64,000 nucleotides of DNA from an uncultured Flavobacteriales bacterium (GTDB taxonomy: Bacteria > Bacteroidota > Bacteroidia > Flavobacteriales_F > PHOS-HE28), in contig CALMPI010000016.1 of the NCBI GenBank assembly GCA_937872175.1, positions 124,001 to 188,000 of the forward strand. The letters are read 5' to 3'. Of this stretch, positions 42,869 to 52,700 are shown in pieces (position 1 is the stretch's first letter; each line of letters begins with the position of its first letter). The translations under genes and the position numbers were made by a program. The notes under the pieces were generated by a model. It had not been told where the DNA came from. It saw nothing but the letters and a program-made list of their open reading frames with translations, and ran no database searches.

Positions 42869-43966
42869 CTACACGTTGAACAGGAAGTGCATCACGTCCC
42901 CGTCCTTCACCACGTACTCCTTGCCTTCGGTGCGCAGCTTGCCGGCGGCGCGGCAGGCGGCCTCGCTCCCCAGGGTGATGTAGTCGTCGTAGCCGATGAC
43001 CTCGGCGCGGATGTAGCCCTTCTCGAAATCGGTGTGGATGACGCCGGCGGCCTTGGGGCCCGTATCACCCTGGTGGATGGTCCAGGCGCGCACCTCCTGC
43101 ACCCCGGCGGTGAAGTAGGTCTGCAATTTCAGCAGGTGGTAGGCCGCACGGATGAGCTTGTTCACCCCGGGCTCGTCGAGGCCGATGTCCTTCAGGAACA
43201 TCTCGCGCTCCTCCGGGGTCTCCAGGCTGGCGATCTCGGCCTCGATGGCCGCGGTGACGAAGATGACCTCGGCGTTCTCGTCCGCCACGGCGGCCTTCAC
43301 CTTCTCCACGTATGCGTTGCCCGTGGTGGCGCTCTTCTCCTCCACGTTGCACACGTAGAGCACGGGCTTGGTGGTAAGCAACTGGAACTCGCTCAGCAGG
43401 GCCGGATCATCGTTCACCGTGACCACGGTTCGTGCGCTCTGCCCCTTCAGCAGGGCCTCGCGGATGCGGGTGAGCAGCTCGAAGCGGCGCTTGGCCTCCT
43501 TTTCCCCGATCTGCGCCTGCTTCTCCACTTTCTTGATACGCGCCTCCACGGTCTCCAGGTCCTTCAGCTGCAGTTCGATGTCGATCACCTCCTTGTCACG
43601 CACGGGGTCCACGCTTCCGTCCACGTGCACCACGTTGGGGTCGTCGAAGCAGCGCAGCACATGCAGGATGGCGTCGCATTCGCGGATGTTGCCCAGGAAC
43701 TGGTTGCCCAGGCCCTCGCCCTTGCTGGCGCCCTTCACCAGGCCGGCGATGTCCACGATCTCCACGGTGGTGGGCACGATGCGCTGGGGCTTGACCAGCT
43801 CGGCCAGCTTGTTCAAGCGGGCGTCAGGCACGGTGATGGTGCCCACGTTGGGCTCGATGGTGCAGAACGGGAAGTTCGCCGCCTGCGCCTTGGCGTTGCT
43901 GAGGCAGTTGAACAGGGTGCTCTTGCCCACGTTGGGCAGGCCGACGATGCCGCATTTCAATCCCAT
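42869..43966 (-). CDS. ychF: Ribosome-associated GTPase/ATPase YchF (Obg family)
   Basis: A 365-residue cytosolic P-loop protein. G1 is 'GIVGLPNVGKSTLFN', G3 'DIAGLVKGASKGEGLGN', and 'NFPFCTIEPNVG' the switch region. A helical coiled domain ('IKKVEKQAQIGEKEAKRRF') and a TGS domain ('GVQEVRAWTIHQGDTGPKAA' to the end) follow. YchF prefers ATP because its G4 motif is altered ('VCNVEE' here instead of NKxD), as in family members. The start at 43966 begins at 'MGLKCGIVG'. A TACCTTCG element at 43986-43993 precedes it. The gene is divergent from the class V aminotransferase. Confidence 0.96.
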   Translation of the reverse strand: MGLKCGIVGLPNVGKSTLFNCLSNAKAQAANFPFCTIEPNVGTITVPDARLNKLAELVKPQRIVPTTVEIVDIAGLVKGASKGEGLGNQFLGNIRECDAILHVLRCFDDPNVVHVDGSVDPVRDKEVIDIELQLKDLETVEARIKKVEKQAQIGEKEAKRRFELLTRIREALLKGQSARTVVTVNDDPALLSEFQLLTTKPVLYVCNVEEKSATTGNAYVEKVKAAVADENAEVIFVTAAIEAEIASLETPEEREMFLKDIGLDEPGVNKLIRAAYHLLKLQTYFTAGVQEVRAWTIHQGDTGPKAAGVIHTDFEKGYIRAEVIGYDDYITLGSEAACRAAGKLRTEGKEYVVKDGDVMHFLFNV

Positions 43967-43985
43967 GGGTTCCGGAAAAGGCGCG

Positions 43986-43993
43986 CGAAGGTA
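43986..43993 (-). promoter_or_regulatory. Bacteroidota -7 promoter element for ychF
   Basis: TACCTTCG on the minus strand, 19 bases before the ychF ATG. Confidence 0.45.
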
Positions 43994-44047
43994 CCGCTTC
44001 CGGTCCGCGTTCGTGCAGATGGCCGGGACGTGCGTTGCTTTGCGGAC

Positions 44048-45229
44048 ATGAGCCTGAACGTGGACAGGGCCCGGTCGATGACCCCGGGGTGCGCACATCG
44101 CCTGCACTTCAACAACGCCGGCGCCGGCCTGATGCCCCTGCCCGTGGTGGAGGCCGTGAAGGCGCACCTGGACCGGGAATCGCACCTCGGGGGCTACGAA
44201 GCCGCGATGGAGGCCGCCCCGCTGCTGGAGAACACCTATGCGGCCCTCGCCCGGCTGCTGAACTGCGGGACCGACGAGATCGCCCTGCAGGAGAACGCCA
44301 CCCGCGCCTGGGACATGGCCTTCCACAGCGTCCCGCTGGGTCCGGGGGATGTGATCCTCACGGGCCACGCGGAGTACGTGAGCAACTGGCTGTCCATGCT
44401 GCAGGTGTGCCGACGCACCGGGTGCGCGGTGCAGGTGGTGCCCAACGGCCCCGACGGGGCGATCGACCTGGACGCCCTGCGGCGGATGCTCGACCACCGG
44501 GTGAAGCTCGTGGCGCTGACCCACGCCCCATCGAGCAGCGGCCTCATCAACCCCGCCGAGGAGGTGGGTGCGATCGTGCGCGGCAGCGGCGCCCTCTTCC
44601 TGCTGGATGCCTGCCAGAGCGTGGGCCAGCGCGTGCTGGACGTCGAACGGATCGGCTGCGACCTGCTCTCCGCCACGGGCCGCAAGTTCCTGCGCGGGCC
44701 GCGGGGCACCGGCTTCCTCTACGTGCGGCGTTCCGTGCTCGACCGGTTGGAACCGCCCTTCGTGGATCACTTCGCCGCCAGCTGGACGGACCGCGACACC
44801 TTCATCTGGCGCCCGGATGCGCGGCGCTTCGAGGATTTCGAGCACAGCGTGGCCTGCCGCATCGGGCTCGGCGCGGCGGTGGACCATGCGCTCTCCTTCG
44901 GGATGGCCGCCATCAGCACGCGCACGGCCGCATTGGCCGAAGACCTGCGCACGGGGCTTGCAGCGCTACCCGGTGTGGTGGTGCGCGATACCGGTACGGT
45001 ACGGGGCGGCATCGTCACCTTCTCGATGGAAGGGCATGACCCTCTGGCGCTGCAGGCGGCTTACGCCGACAAGGGGATCAACGTGTCCGTCGCGCGCCAC
45101 GAGATCGCCCGGCTCGACCTGGAGGAACGGGGGATCGACCGTGTGGTCCGCGCTTCACCCCATTATTACAACACCGTGGAGGAACTGGACCGCTTCCTGC
45201 AGGTGACCCGGCGGATGGTGGACCGTTGA
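44048..45229 (+). CDS. Aminotransferase class V (cysteine desulfurase-like PLP enzyme)
   Basis: A 393-residue fold-type I PLP enzyme. 'LHFNNAGAGLMPLPVVEAV' opens the domain. 'FLLDACQSVGQRVLDVERIG' gives the PLP ring-binding Asp and Gln. The Schiff-base Lys is in 'LSATGRKFLRGPRGTGFLYV'. The family includes SufS-, EgtE- and isopenicillin-N-epimerase-like enzymes; substrate specificity is not evident. No sulphur-assembly genes are adjacent. The ATG at 44048 is chosen because upstream sequence is antisense to ychF. A weak TTGCTTTG at 44035-44042 may be the -7 element. Confidence 0.88.
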   Translation: MSLNVDRARSMTPGCAHRLHFNNAGAGLMPLPVVEAVKAHLDRESHLGGYEAAMEAAPLLENTYAALARLLNCGTDEIALQENATRAWDMAFHSVPLGPGDVILTGHAEYVSNWLSMLQVCRRTGCAVQVVPNGPDGAIDLDALRRMLDHRVKLVALTHAPSSSGLINPAEEVGAIVRGSGALFLLDACQSVGQRVLDVERIGCDLLSATGRKFLRGPRGTGFLYVRRSVLDRLEPPFVDHFAASWTDRDTFIWRPDARRFEDFEHSVACRIGLGAAVDHALSFGMAAISTRTAALAEDLRTGLAALPGVVVRDTGTVRGGIVTFSMEGHDPLALQAAYADKGINVSVARHEIARLDLEERGIDRVVRASPHYYNTVEELDRFLQVTRRMVDR

Positions 45230-45240
45230 GACCGCCCGGG

Positions 45241-45248
45241 TAGCTTCG
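45241..45248 (+). promoter_or_regulatory. Bacteroidota -7 promoter element for the small membrane protein gene
   Basis: TAGCTTCG, 5 bases before the ATG at 45254. Confidence 0.4.
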
Positions 45249-45253
45249 CCCGC

Positions 45254-45502
45254 ATGTCCCAGCTTCCCCAGCTCCTTGGCGCCGCGCTGCTGCTCATCGC
45301 CTATGCCCTTTCGCAGACGGGCCGCATCCGCAGCGACTCCCTGCCCTACCTCCTGCTCAACTTCCTGGGCGCGCTGCTGCTGGCCATCGACGCCATCCGG
45401 GCGGTGCAGTGGGGCTTCATCATCCTGGAGTGCGCATGGGTGCTCTTCTCGCTGCCCGGCCTCCTGAAGGTGCTCGGCCGCAGGGGGACCGGTGCGGCCT
45501 GA
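45254..45502 (+). CDS. CBU_0592-like small membrane protein
   Basis: An 82-residue, very hydrophobic protein with two to three membrane helices: 'LLGAALLLIAYALSQTGRI', 'LPYLLLNFLGALLLAIDAIR', 'WGFIILECAWVLFSLPGLL'. The arrangement fits the CBU_0592 family, which has no known function. Length is normal for the family. It is followed by a GC-rich hairpin terminator. Confidence 0.75.
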   Translation: MSQLPQLLGAALLLIAYALSQTGRIRSDSLPYLLLNFLGALLLAIDAIRAVQWGFIILECAWVLFSLPGLLKVLGRRGTGAA

Positions 45503-45515
45503 TGCGGCAGGAACG

Positions 45516-45543
45516 AAGAAGGGCGCCCGAAGGCGCCCTTTTC
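45516..45543 (+). terminator. Bidirectional terminator between the small membrane gene and tRNA-Arg
   Basis: GGGCGCC-CGAA-GGCGCCC stem-loop followed by TTTTC on the + strand, 14 bases after the stop at 45502. On the minus strand it follows the tRNA-Arg 3' end with a short CTTCTTC tail. Confidence 0.75.
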
Positions 45544-45549
45544 GATCAG

Positions 45550-45623
45550 CGGACCCGTAGGGATTCGAACCCCAAACCTTCTGATCCGTAGTCAGATGCT
45601 CTATCCAATTGAGCTACGGGTCC
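45550..45623 (-). tRNA. tRNA-Arg (anticodon ACG)
   Basis: A 74-base cloverleaf. The acceptor GGACCCG pairs with CGGGTCC, with a G discriminator. D arm GCTC..GAGC, anticodon loop CTACGGA (ACG, read as ICG), T loop TTCGAAT. CCA is not encoded. Confidence 0.93.
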
Positions 45624-45637
45624 GGCTAAAGCGGCTG

Positions 45638-45645
45638 CGAAGATA
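45638..45645 (-). promoter_or_regulatory. Bacteroidota -7 promoter element for tRNA-Arg
   Basis: TATCTTCG on the minus strand, 14 bases before the tRNA 5' end. Confidence 0.45.
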
Positions 45646-45665
45646 ACGGATCCGCAGAAAGCCGA

Positions 45666-46460
45666 TCAGGGTTTGTAGTGCTTGAGCGCCTCGGGCATGT
45701 AGGCCTCCAGGTCATGCACCCGGGTCTCGTCGCTCGGGTGGGTGCTGAGGAACTCCGGTGGCTTCGCCCCGCCCTGCGCCGCCATCCGTTCCCAGAAGGC
45801 CGGTGCGGAGCGCGGGTCGTAGCCCGCCATGGCCATGAACACAAGCCCCATCTTGTCCGCTTCGGTCTCGTGCTTGCGGCTGTAGGCCAGCATGCCCAAC
45901 TGGCTGCCGATGCCGTACGACTGCAGGAAAAGGTCCCGTGTGAGGCCCGGCTTCGATGCCGTGAGCGCTTCGAGGGTCATGCCGGCGCCTTGGATGGCGA
46001 GGGCCTGGCTCATGCGTTCGTTGCCGTGGCGGGCGATGGCGTGGGCGATCTCGTGCCCCATCACCACGGCCAGACCGGCCTCGTCCTGGGTCACCGGAAG
46101 GATGCCGGTGTACACCACCACCTTGCCGCCGGGCATGCACCACGCGTTCACCGTGGGGTCGTTCACCATGTTGAACTCCCATTGGAAGCCGGCCACCCGC
46201 TCGGACGCCCCCACATCGTTGAGGTAGCTGGTGGCCGCCTGGGCCAGGCGCTCCCCGATGCGACGGACCTGCGCCGCACGGCCGTCGGTCGCGGGCAACA
46301 CCTGGTTCTGCTGCAGGAACTCCTGATAGGCCGTGAGCGACATGCCCATCATCTCGCTCTCGGGCAGCAGGTTCAACTGGCTGCGGCCGGTGATGGGCAC
46401 CGACGAACAGCCTGTGGCCACCACCAGGGCGGCGAGCAGTGAGGCGCGGTGCTGCAGCAT
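45666..46460 (-). CDS. M48-family zinc metalloprotease lipoprotein (BepA/LoiP-like)
   Basis: A 264-residue lipoprotein protease ('ASLLAALVVATGCSSVPIT', Cys18). The zinc motif 'VVMGHEIAHAIARHG' lies near residues 136-140 (HExxH), and the third ligand Glu is probably in 'SRKHETEADKMG'. 'FLSTHPSDETRV' is the M48 C-terminal signature. Such outer-membrane-associated M48 proteins act in envelope protein quality control. The start at 46460 begins at the signal peptide; a longer frame overlaps clpS and is rejected. Its start is 2 bases after the clpS stop, so the two are probably co-transcribed. Confidence 0.92.
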   Translation of the reverse strand: MLQHRASLLAALVVATGCSSVPITGRSQLNLLPESEMMGMSLTAYQEFLQQNQVLPATDGRAAQVRRIGERLAQAATSYLNDVGASERVAGFQWEFNMVNDPTVNAWCMPGGKVVVYTGILPVTQDEAGLAVVMGHEIAHAIARHGNERMSQALAIQGAGMTLEALTASKPGLTRDLFLQSYGIGSQLGMLAYSRKHETEADKMGLVFMAMAGYDPRSAPAFWERMAAQGGAKPPEFLSTHPSDETRVHDLEAYMPEALKHYKP

Positions 46461-46462
46461 CG

Positions 46463-46744
46463 TCACTGAATGGTGGCTGAGAGGCCGCGGTCCAGCAAGG
46501 CCACGCACATGGGCTCCAGCGTGTCGAAGGTGCCGCGCTTCACGCTGCACTTGCCGCTGTAATGCACGATCCAGGCGCATTGCTCGGCCTGGATGGGATC
46601 GTGCCTGCAGATCTCCACCAACGAACCGATCACGTGGTCGAAGGTGTTCACATCGTCGTTGTGCAGCAGCAGTTCGCGCTGCGGGCCGTGTTCGCAGAGC
46701 AGCTCAACGAGCAGGGCCTCCTCAGGTTCGGTGACGTGGGCCAT
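46463..46744 (-). CDS. clpS: ATP-dependent Clp protease adaptor ClpS
   Basis: A 93-residue N-end-rule adaptor. 'RELLLHNDDVNTFDHVIGSL' carries the Asn-Asp-Asp-x-Asn pocket region, and 'CRHDPIQAEQCAWIVHYSGK' and 'SVKRGTFDTLEPMCVALLDRG' the rest of the fold. It delivers N-degron substrates to ClpAP/ClpCP; no clpA or clpC is in the window. A TATTTTCG element lies at 46761-46768. In many Bacteroidota clpS sits by prmA and tpiA (recalled), which here lie upstream beyond two giant genes. Confidence 0.93.
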   Translation of the reverse strand: MAHVTEPEEALLVELLCEHGPQRELLLHNDDVNTFDHVIGSLVEICRHDPIQAEQCAWIVHYSGKCSVKRGTFDTLEPMCVALLDRGLSATIQ

Positions 46745-46760
46745 CGGGGTCGGGATGGCG

Positions 46761-46768
46761 CGAAAATA
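46761..46768 (-). promoter_or_regulatory. Bacteroidota -7 promoter element for clpS
   Basis: TATTTTCG on the minus strand, 16 bases before the clpS ATG. It lies in the 39 bases after the giant SPOR-like gene. Confidence 0.4.
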
Positions 46769-46783
46769 AGCGGTCGCGTTCCC

Positions 46784-49700
46784 CTATGGCGTCACCAGTC
46801 CAGGGTCCACCAGCACTTCGGTGCCGAACCGCTGCAGCAGCGCCCGCGCTTCGGCCACCGGGATCCGTTTGCCGTTCAGGTAGGCCGTGATGAAGGCGTC
46901 CTTCACCCCCTTGGTCACGGCCTCTTCGCGGCGCGTGCGCACCACGTCCATGTCGCGGAAGATGCCGGTGGTGTACCGGATGCGCCCGCCGGGGATGGCC
47001 TCGCTGTTGAGCGGGGTGATGTTGAACAGCTTGTCCAAGGCGACCGGCTTGGAGTAGACACCGACCTGTACGGTGAAGAAGAGGCCTTTGACGGTCTCCA
47101 CCTGCCGTGCCGGTGCGGCGGTGGGGTCGTTGTAGTACGCTGTGACATCGGCCGGCGGGCTGAACTGCGCCATCACTTCGGCGGCCGTGGCCGGATAGTT
47201 CGCCAGTTCCTGACCGGCGGCCGTGGGGGCGGGCTGCAGGTCGGAGGGTCGTTGCACGGTGACCTCCGGTGCGGGTGCGGGGGACGGGGCCGGTACGGGT
47301 CGCGTGGCCTCCGGGGTCGGGGCCTCCGCGATGGAGCGTGGTGCCTGCGTGGTGGCGGCCAGGTCGCCCTCACCCTGGGCCAGGCGCCTCGCTTCGGCCA
47401 GGGAGATCCGCTCGCCGTTGTAGAAGGCCACCACGAACGCATCACGATAGCCGCGGCCGCGCACGCTGGCCTTGGCCTCATCGGCGGACGCGAAGCGCGT
47501 GAAGAGCCCGGCCGTGTAGCGCACCAGTCCGCTCGTGGTGCGTTCGCCGGTCACCGGCGCCAGGTCGCTGAACACCTGCTGCGGCACAGGGTCGCGGAAA
47601 GCGCCGATCTGCACACTGAAGACCAGGCCGGCCGGCAGCGGTTGCTCCATCGGGATCGGCGTGGCGCGGGGCAGCGGAGCGGCCGCCATGTCGAACACAT
47701 CGCGACGCAGCGGCTCGGCCGTGACCTCCAGACCGCGGGCGCCATCGTTCGAGCGTGCAGGTGCCGCAGCAGGCGGGGTCGGAAGCGCCGCCGTGCCCGC
47801 CGATGACGGATCGCCCTCCCGCACGGGAAGTGTGGTCGGTGCGCTCACCGGTCCGGGGACCTGACCCGCGCGCACCTCCGCCATCAACGGCTCCCCACGG
47901 CGCGCCCGCTGTTCCAAGGCCATGATCTCCGAGGCTGTGTCGATGTTAAGCTGCTGCAGGTACAAGGCCGCCTGACCATCGTTGAGCGATGCCGCGCTCT
48001 TGAGGCGCTGAGCCACGGCGCTGAGCGAATCTCCCCGTTGGGCGAGCACGATGGAACGGGCGCGCAGTGCGGCCACCTGCTCCCGCCCGGCCTCCTGGCC
48101 GGCTGACGGGGCGGTGCGTTCCAATTCGTCCGCCTCTCGCGTCAACGCTTCGGCGAGCTGCTTCATGCCGGCGGACTCCTCCGCAGCATTGGTGCCGGCC
48201 TCCTGCTGTTCCATGGCCTTCACCTTGGCCTGGAAATAACGGCTCCGGTCCACGTTGTCCATCACGAGCAGATGCTCCTCACCGCTCAGGTAGTAGTAGG
48301 TCCTCAACTTCTCGGCAAAGGCCTTGGCCTCGGCCACATCGCGCTGCCGTTGCTCCAGGACGCGGGCCTCTTCGGCGGTGAGCAGGGAGGCCTGATGCAG
48401 GGAATCGGACAGGGTCTGCAGGCGGATGGCCTCCCGTTCCAGTTCGGGCCTGACCTTTTTCTTTGCGATGAGCGCACTGTCGCGCACCACCACGGCACGG
48501 TCGGCCAGGGCGATGGACCGCTGCTGGTCATCCGCAGAACGGTCCAGGGCGGCTTTCGCCTGCTCCCGCAAGACCGTCTCATCCTCGAGCAGGAGCTCGC
48601 TCACGTCCATGGCGGACATCGCGTCGCTGGCCAGGAAGGTGGAGTAACGCACCTGACCGGACGGGTCGAGCGGAGCCGACCGGGTCGGAGCGGCGGGATC
48701 CGCGCCTTGCGCTGCGCCGGCGGCGACCACCGGTTCCGCAGCACCTTGGGTGGAGGGCGCATCCGGCCTCTCGGCGGTGTCCAGGGCTCCCCCCCCTGCA
48801 CGCACCACCGTATCCGATTGAGCAACGGCCTCGGTCGGCGGGACGGTCTCCATCACCGTGTCGTTCGCGCTCACCGGTTCCTCCTGAAGAGCCACGACCG
48901 CCGCCCCGGCGCCTTCGTCGGTCCGTTCGCGGTCGGATCCCTGCGCCAGGGTCGCAGCCGCACCGAACATGCGCTCCTCCACCTGCGCCATGGTCAACGG
49001 CTCTCCGCGAAGGAAGCGGTCGCTGGTGATGTACGCCTGCGCGGTGATGGCCCGATCGACCGCGGCCAGCGCTTGCAGTTCGGCGGTGTACGCCAGGCGA
49101 TAGAGGCTGTCCCGGGCCAGAATGTCCTCCGTGCGGTCGGCAAGCTTCCGCAGGCGCTCGCCCTCCGCCGCGTAGGTGCGGGAACTGCCCTCCTCAGCGC
49201 GGGCAAGGGCAAGCACCGGCTCATCGGGGGCAAGGCCGAGAGGGGCCACCTTGGTGGACAGGAGCTTCAGGCTGTCACGTCCGGCCTTGAGCTCCTGCCG
49301 CGTGATGTAGGCCAAGCGCTGACCCATGTCGGTGCGCAGGATCAGCTGATCGTCGATGGCCCGGTCGGCCTCCTTGCGGATGCGGTCGTAGGTCTTCCCC
49401 TGCACCGTATCGAGCATCGCCTCCAGGGAGTCGATCCGGACCTGGAGCAGGTCCATCTCCGCCAGGTCCTTGTCGCGCAGGGCCACGGCCTCGCCCACCT
49501 CTGCGGACCTCACCTCCAGCTTGCTGGTGTACACCGCGGTGGGGCGCCCGGCGATGGCCACATAGCGTGCCGCCTCCGTGCCGGACATCGCAGTGGCCCC
49601 GCGCACGGCCTCCGGGTCGATCCCGGTGACGGGAGCGGCGGTGACCAGCAGATCGCTGCGCATGGCTTCCGACCGCAGGCGTTCGGCGCGGGACTCCTCG

Positions 49701-52700
49701 GCGGCCTTGAGCATCCGCAGCCGGTCCACCCGGGGCAGCACGTCCGCGGAGCGGGACGGCTCGCGTTCGATGATCTTCAGTTGCCGCTGCACCTGCACAT
49801 CGATGCTGTCCACGAGCATGGCGCTCAGATCGCTGAGCGCGGCCACGCGCTCGTCAAGGTCCTGAACGGCCTGCAAACGGGCCACATCGGCCGCGTGGCC
49901 CGGGGTCAGCAGTTCGATGAGCTGTTCATCGGAAAGCCCCGCCGGCAGGTCCAGGGCGGTGCCGCCGACCACCGCCACCTCGGGGCTGTCGACCGGCTGG
50001 ATGGTGGACTCCGCAGCGATGCGCGCAGCGGCGGCGGCGGCATCGAGGCTGTCGATCCGCGTGCGCACCTGGGTGATCCGGGCCGTGACGCGTTCACGCT
50101 CCTGGCGGTCGCGCGTGGCCGCCCGCAGTTGCTGCAGTTCGGCCACTTCGTTCTCCAGCACGAAGCGCTGTTGCTCGATCGTCATGGCCGGCTCCGGGGT
50201 CTCCGCCTTCTCCGGCCCCTCCTCGGATGCAACGACCTCTTCGCGGATCTGCTGCGGCGTGGGCGGCACCTGCGCCACCGGCTGTGCTCCAGCGGCACCG
50301 TCGCTCGTCACCTTCGGTTCGCCAGAGGGAGAGGTCGTCGCTTCCTGAGGCCGCACCGGGGCTTCCGCGATCGTGTCGTCGGCACCGCCTGAAGTCGTCG
50401 CTGCGGCGATCGCGTCAGTGGGCTGCTCGGTGGCGGCATCCGGTGTCACGCTCCCTGACTGGGGAACGGTCCTGTCCGGGGCCTGCTCGCTGGGAACCTC
50501 CTGCGCCGTGGCGCCTGCAGCGGTGGAGGGGCGTTCTTCGGGGATCGCCCCATCCTGGGCGGTGATGCCCTCCGGCTGCACCACCTGCACCGGCGCGGCC
50601 TGCGGCTGCTGCCCTGCGGGTGCGGAGATGGTGCGCGCCGAGGCCTCCTCGGCCGCCGTGCGCTCCGACGAGGTCGACGTGGTCGCCTCCCGTGGTTCCG
50701 CTGCCGCGAGGGCCTCGTCCAAGCGCCAGTCGTACCGTGCTGCGGGCTCCTCGGCCAGCTGCGCGGCCGTGGCTCCGCTGTAGCGCTCATCCACCTCCAG
50801 GCCGCCGATGCGCTGCACGTTCTGCGCGATGCGCCCGGCGAGCGCTTCCATCGCGGAGGCATCCAGCTGCGAGGCCGGGCGCAGATCCGGCTGCTTCAAC
50901 AGGCCCGCCACCAGCTGCCCCCGAGTCCGCATCGTGGCCACCTCCTCCTCGGCCGCACGTGCCCGTTGGTAGGCCTTGGTGACCTCCTGCCCCAGGTAGC
51001 CGAGCTGTTCGCGCTGTTCGGTGAGCTCCCGAGTGATCTCGTCCTGGCGGGTCTTGCCCTTTGCGGTGGCCAGCTCGCGTTCGAGCCTTCCGATGCGGTC
51101 GCGAAGCTCGCTCTCCTCGCTGCTCTTGCTGCGGGCTGCGGCCATGGCGCGTGTGGCCTCCAGTTCCTTCTCGGTGGCCTCGCGTCGCACGCGCTCCACC
51201 AGGTCGGGCGTAGCGCCGGAGCCCTTCGCGGCCTCCTCGAGCTCGCGGGCCTTCACCAGCAGGGGCAGTGTGCGCTCGGCCTGCTTCGCGTTCAGCGCAT
51301 CGCCCAGTTCGGTGGCCAGTGTGGCCGTGCGCTGGGCCCGCTGTGCGGAGGACATCCGCTCGGCGTCGAGGTCCTGCCCGGTGCGCATGGCGGCGCGGGC
51401 CTTGGCGTTGGCATCGGTCGCGCGGGCGCGGGCCACCGCCGCATCGCGCATCAGCCTGTCGCGGGCCACCGTGTCCGTGGTCAGGGCCGCCTGCTTCACG
51501 AGCTCATCCGCCCGGGCCGCCGCGCGCTCGGCCTCCTGCACGGCCTCCTGGGCCAGGGTGAAGGCGGCGCCCGAACCATCGGCCAGGTCCATCAACCGCT
51601 GCTCGTCCTGCCGGGCGGCCTTCTGCAGATCGGCCACCACGGAGGCCGCCGTGCGGTCGCCGGTGAAGCCCGCTTCGTTCATCAACTGATCCGTGCTGCG
51701 CGGCGCCTCCTCTTGGGCGACGGGCGGTGCGGCCGTGGCCTGCCCCACATCCAGCCGGGCACGGCGCTTGATCTCCTCCAGGGCCATGGCCACCAGATCG
51801 CCCTCCAGCGCCTCCTCGAAGTAGTTGCGGATCAGCAACCGTTCCTGGCCGCCCTGGTCCTCCAGCTTCAGTTCCTGGCGATAGGCGCGCGGGCCATCGC
51901 TGCGCGGCACCTCCACGATACCCGCATGGGTGCGTCCCGAAGGGCCCGCCTCCACCAGGAACCGGTAACGGCCGCTGCGCGGCAGGCTGATCAGGTAGGT
52001 GCCGTTGATGTCCGTCCGCACATCGGCCACCACCTCGCGGGTGAGGCCATCCTCGACGATGATGTGCGCCTTGCGGTCCTCCGGATCGAAGTCCGAAGCG
52101 AAGGTGCCCTTCAACACGGTGAGCACGACCGGCACCTGCTCGGTACTGACGCGGTACACGTGCAGCATGTTCTGGCTGCTGCTGCGCGCCGAGGCGAAAC
52201 AGGCCTGCCGGCCCTCCCCGTCCACGATGTAGAACAGGTCCTCGTCGGGCGTGTTCACCGCGAAGTCGAGGTTCTCCGGTCGCCCGAAGGCGTCCATCCC
52301 CCGGTCGTAGGTGCTCTTGAAGATGTCATAGCCCCCCATGCTGTTGTGCCCCTTGCTGGCGAAGTAGAAGCTCCTCCCATCGGGATGCATGAAGGGGAAG
52401 TCCTCGTCCTGGTCGGTGTTGATGAAGCCGGCCAGGCGCACCGGTGCGGCGAAGGTGCCGTTGGGCAGGAGCTCCGTGCGGTAGATGTCGCGACCGTTCT
52501 TGCCGTCCCTGCCGTAGCTGCCGAAGTAGATGGGTCCGGGCTTGTCGGGCAGGTGGATGAGCGAACGGCCGGTGTACTTCCTGTCCAGGGGCGTCTTCAG
52601 CTCGTCCGGGGTCACCACGATGCGGCCGCCGATGCCTTCCAGGTCGTAGTAGCGGAAGAACTCGCGATCCTCCACCTCCACCTTGCTGCTCACGGTGATC

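Noticed and set aside
42824..44047. Long + strand frame running into the class V aminotransferase gene
   Set aside because: The upstream half is antisense to ychF and has no family resemblance; the aminotransferase signature begins at 44048.
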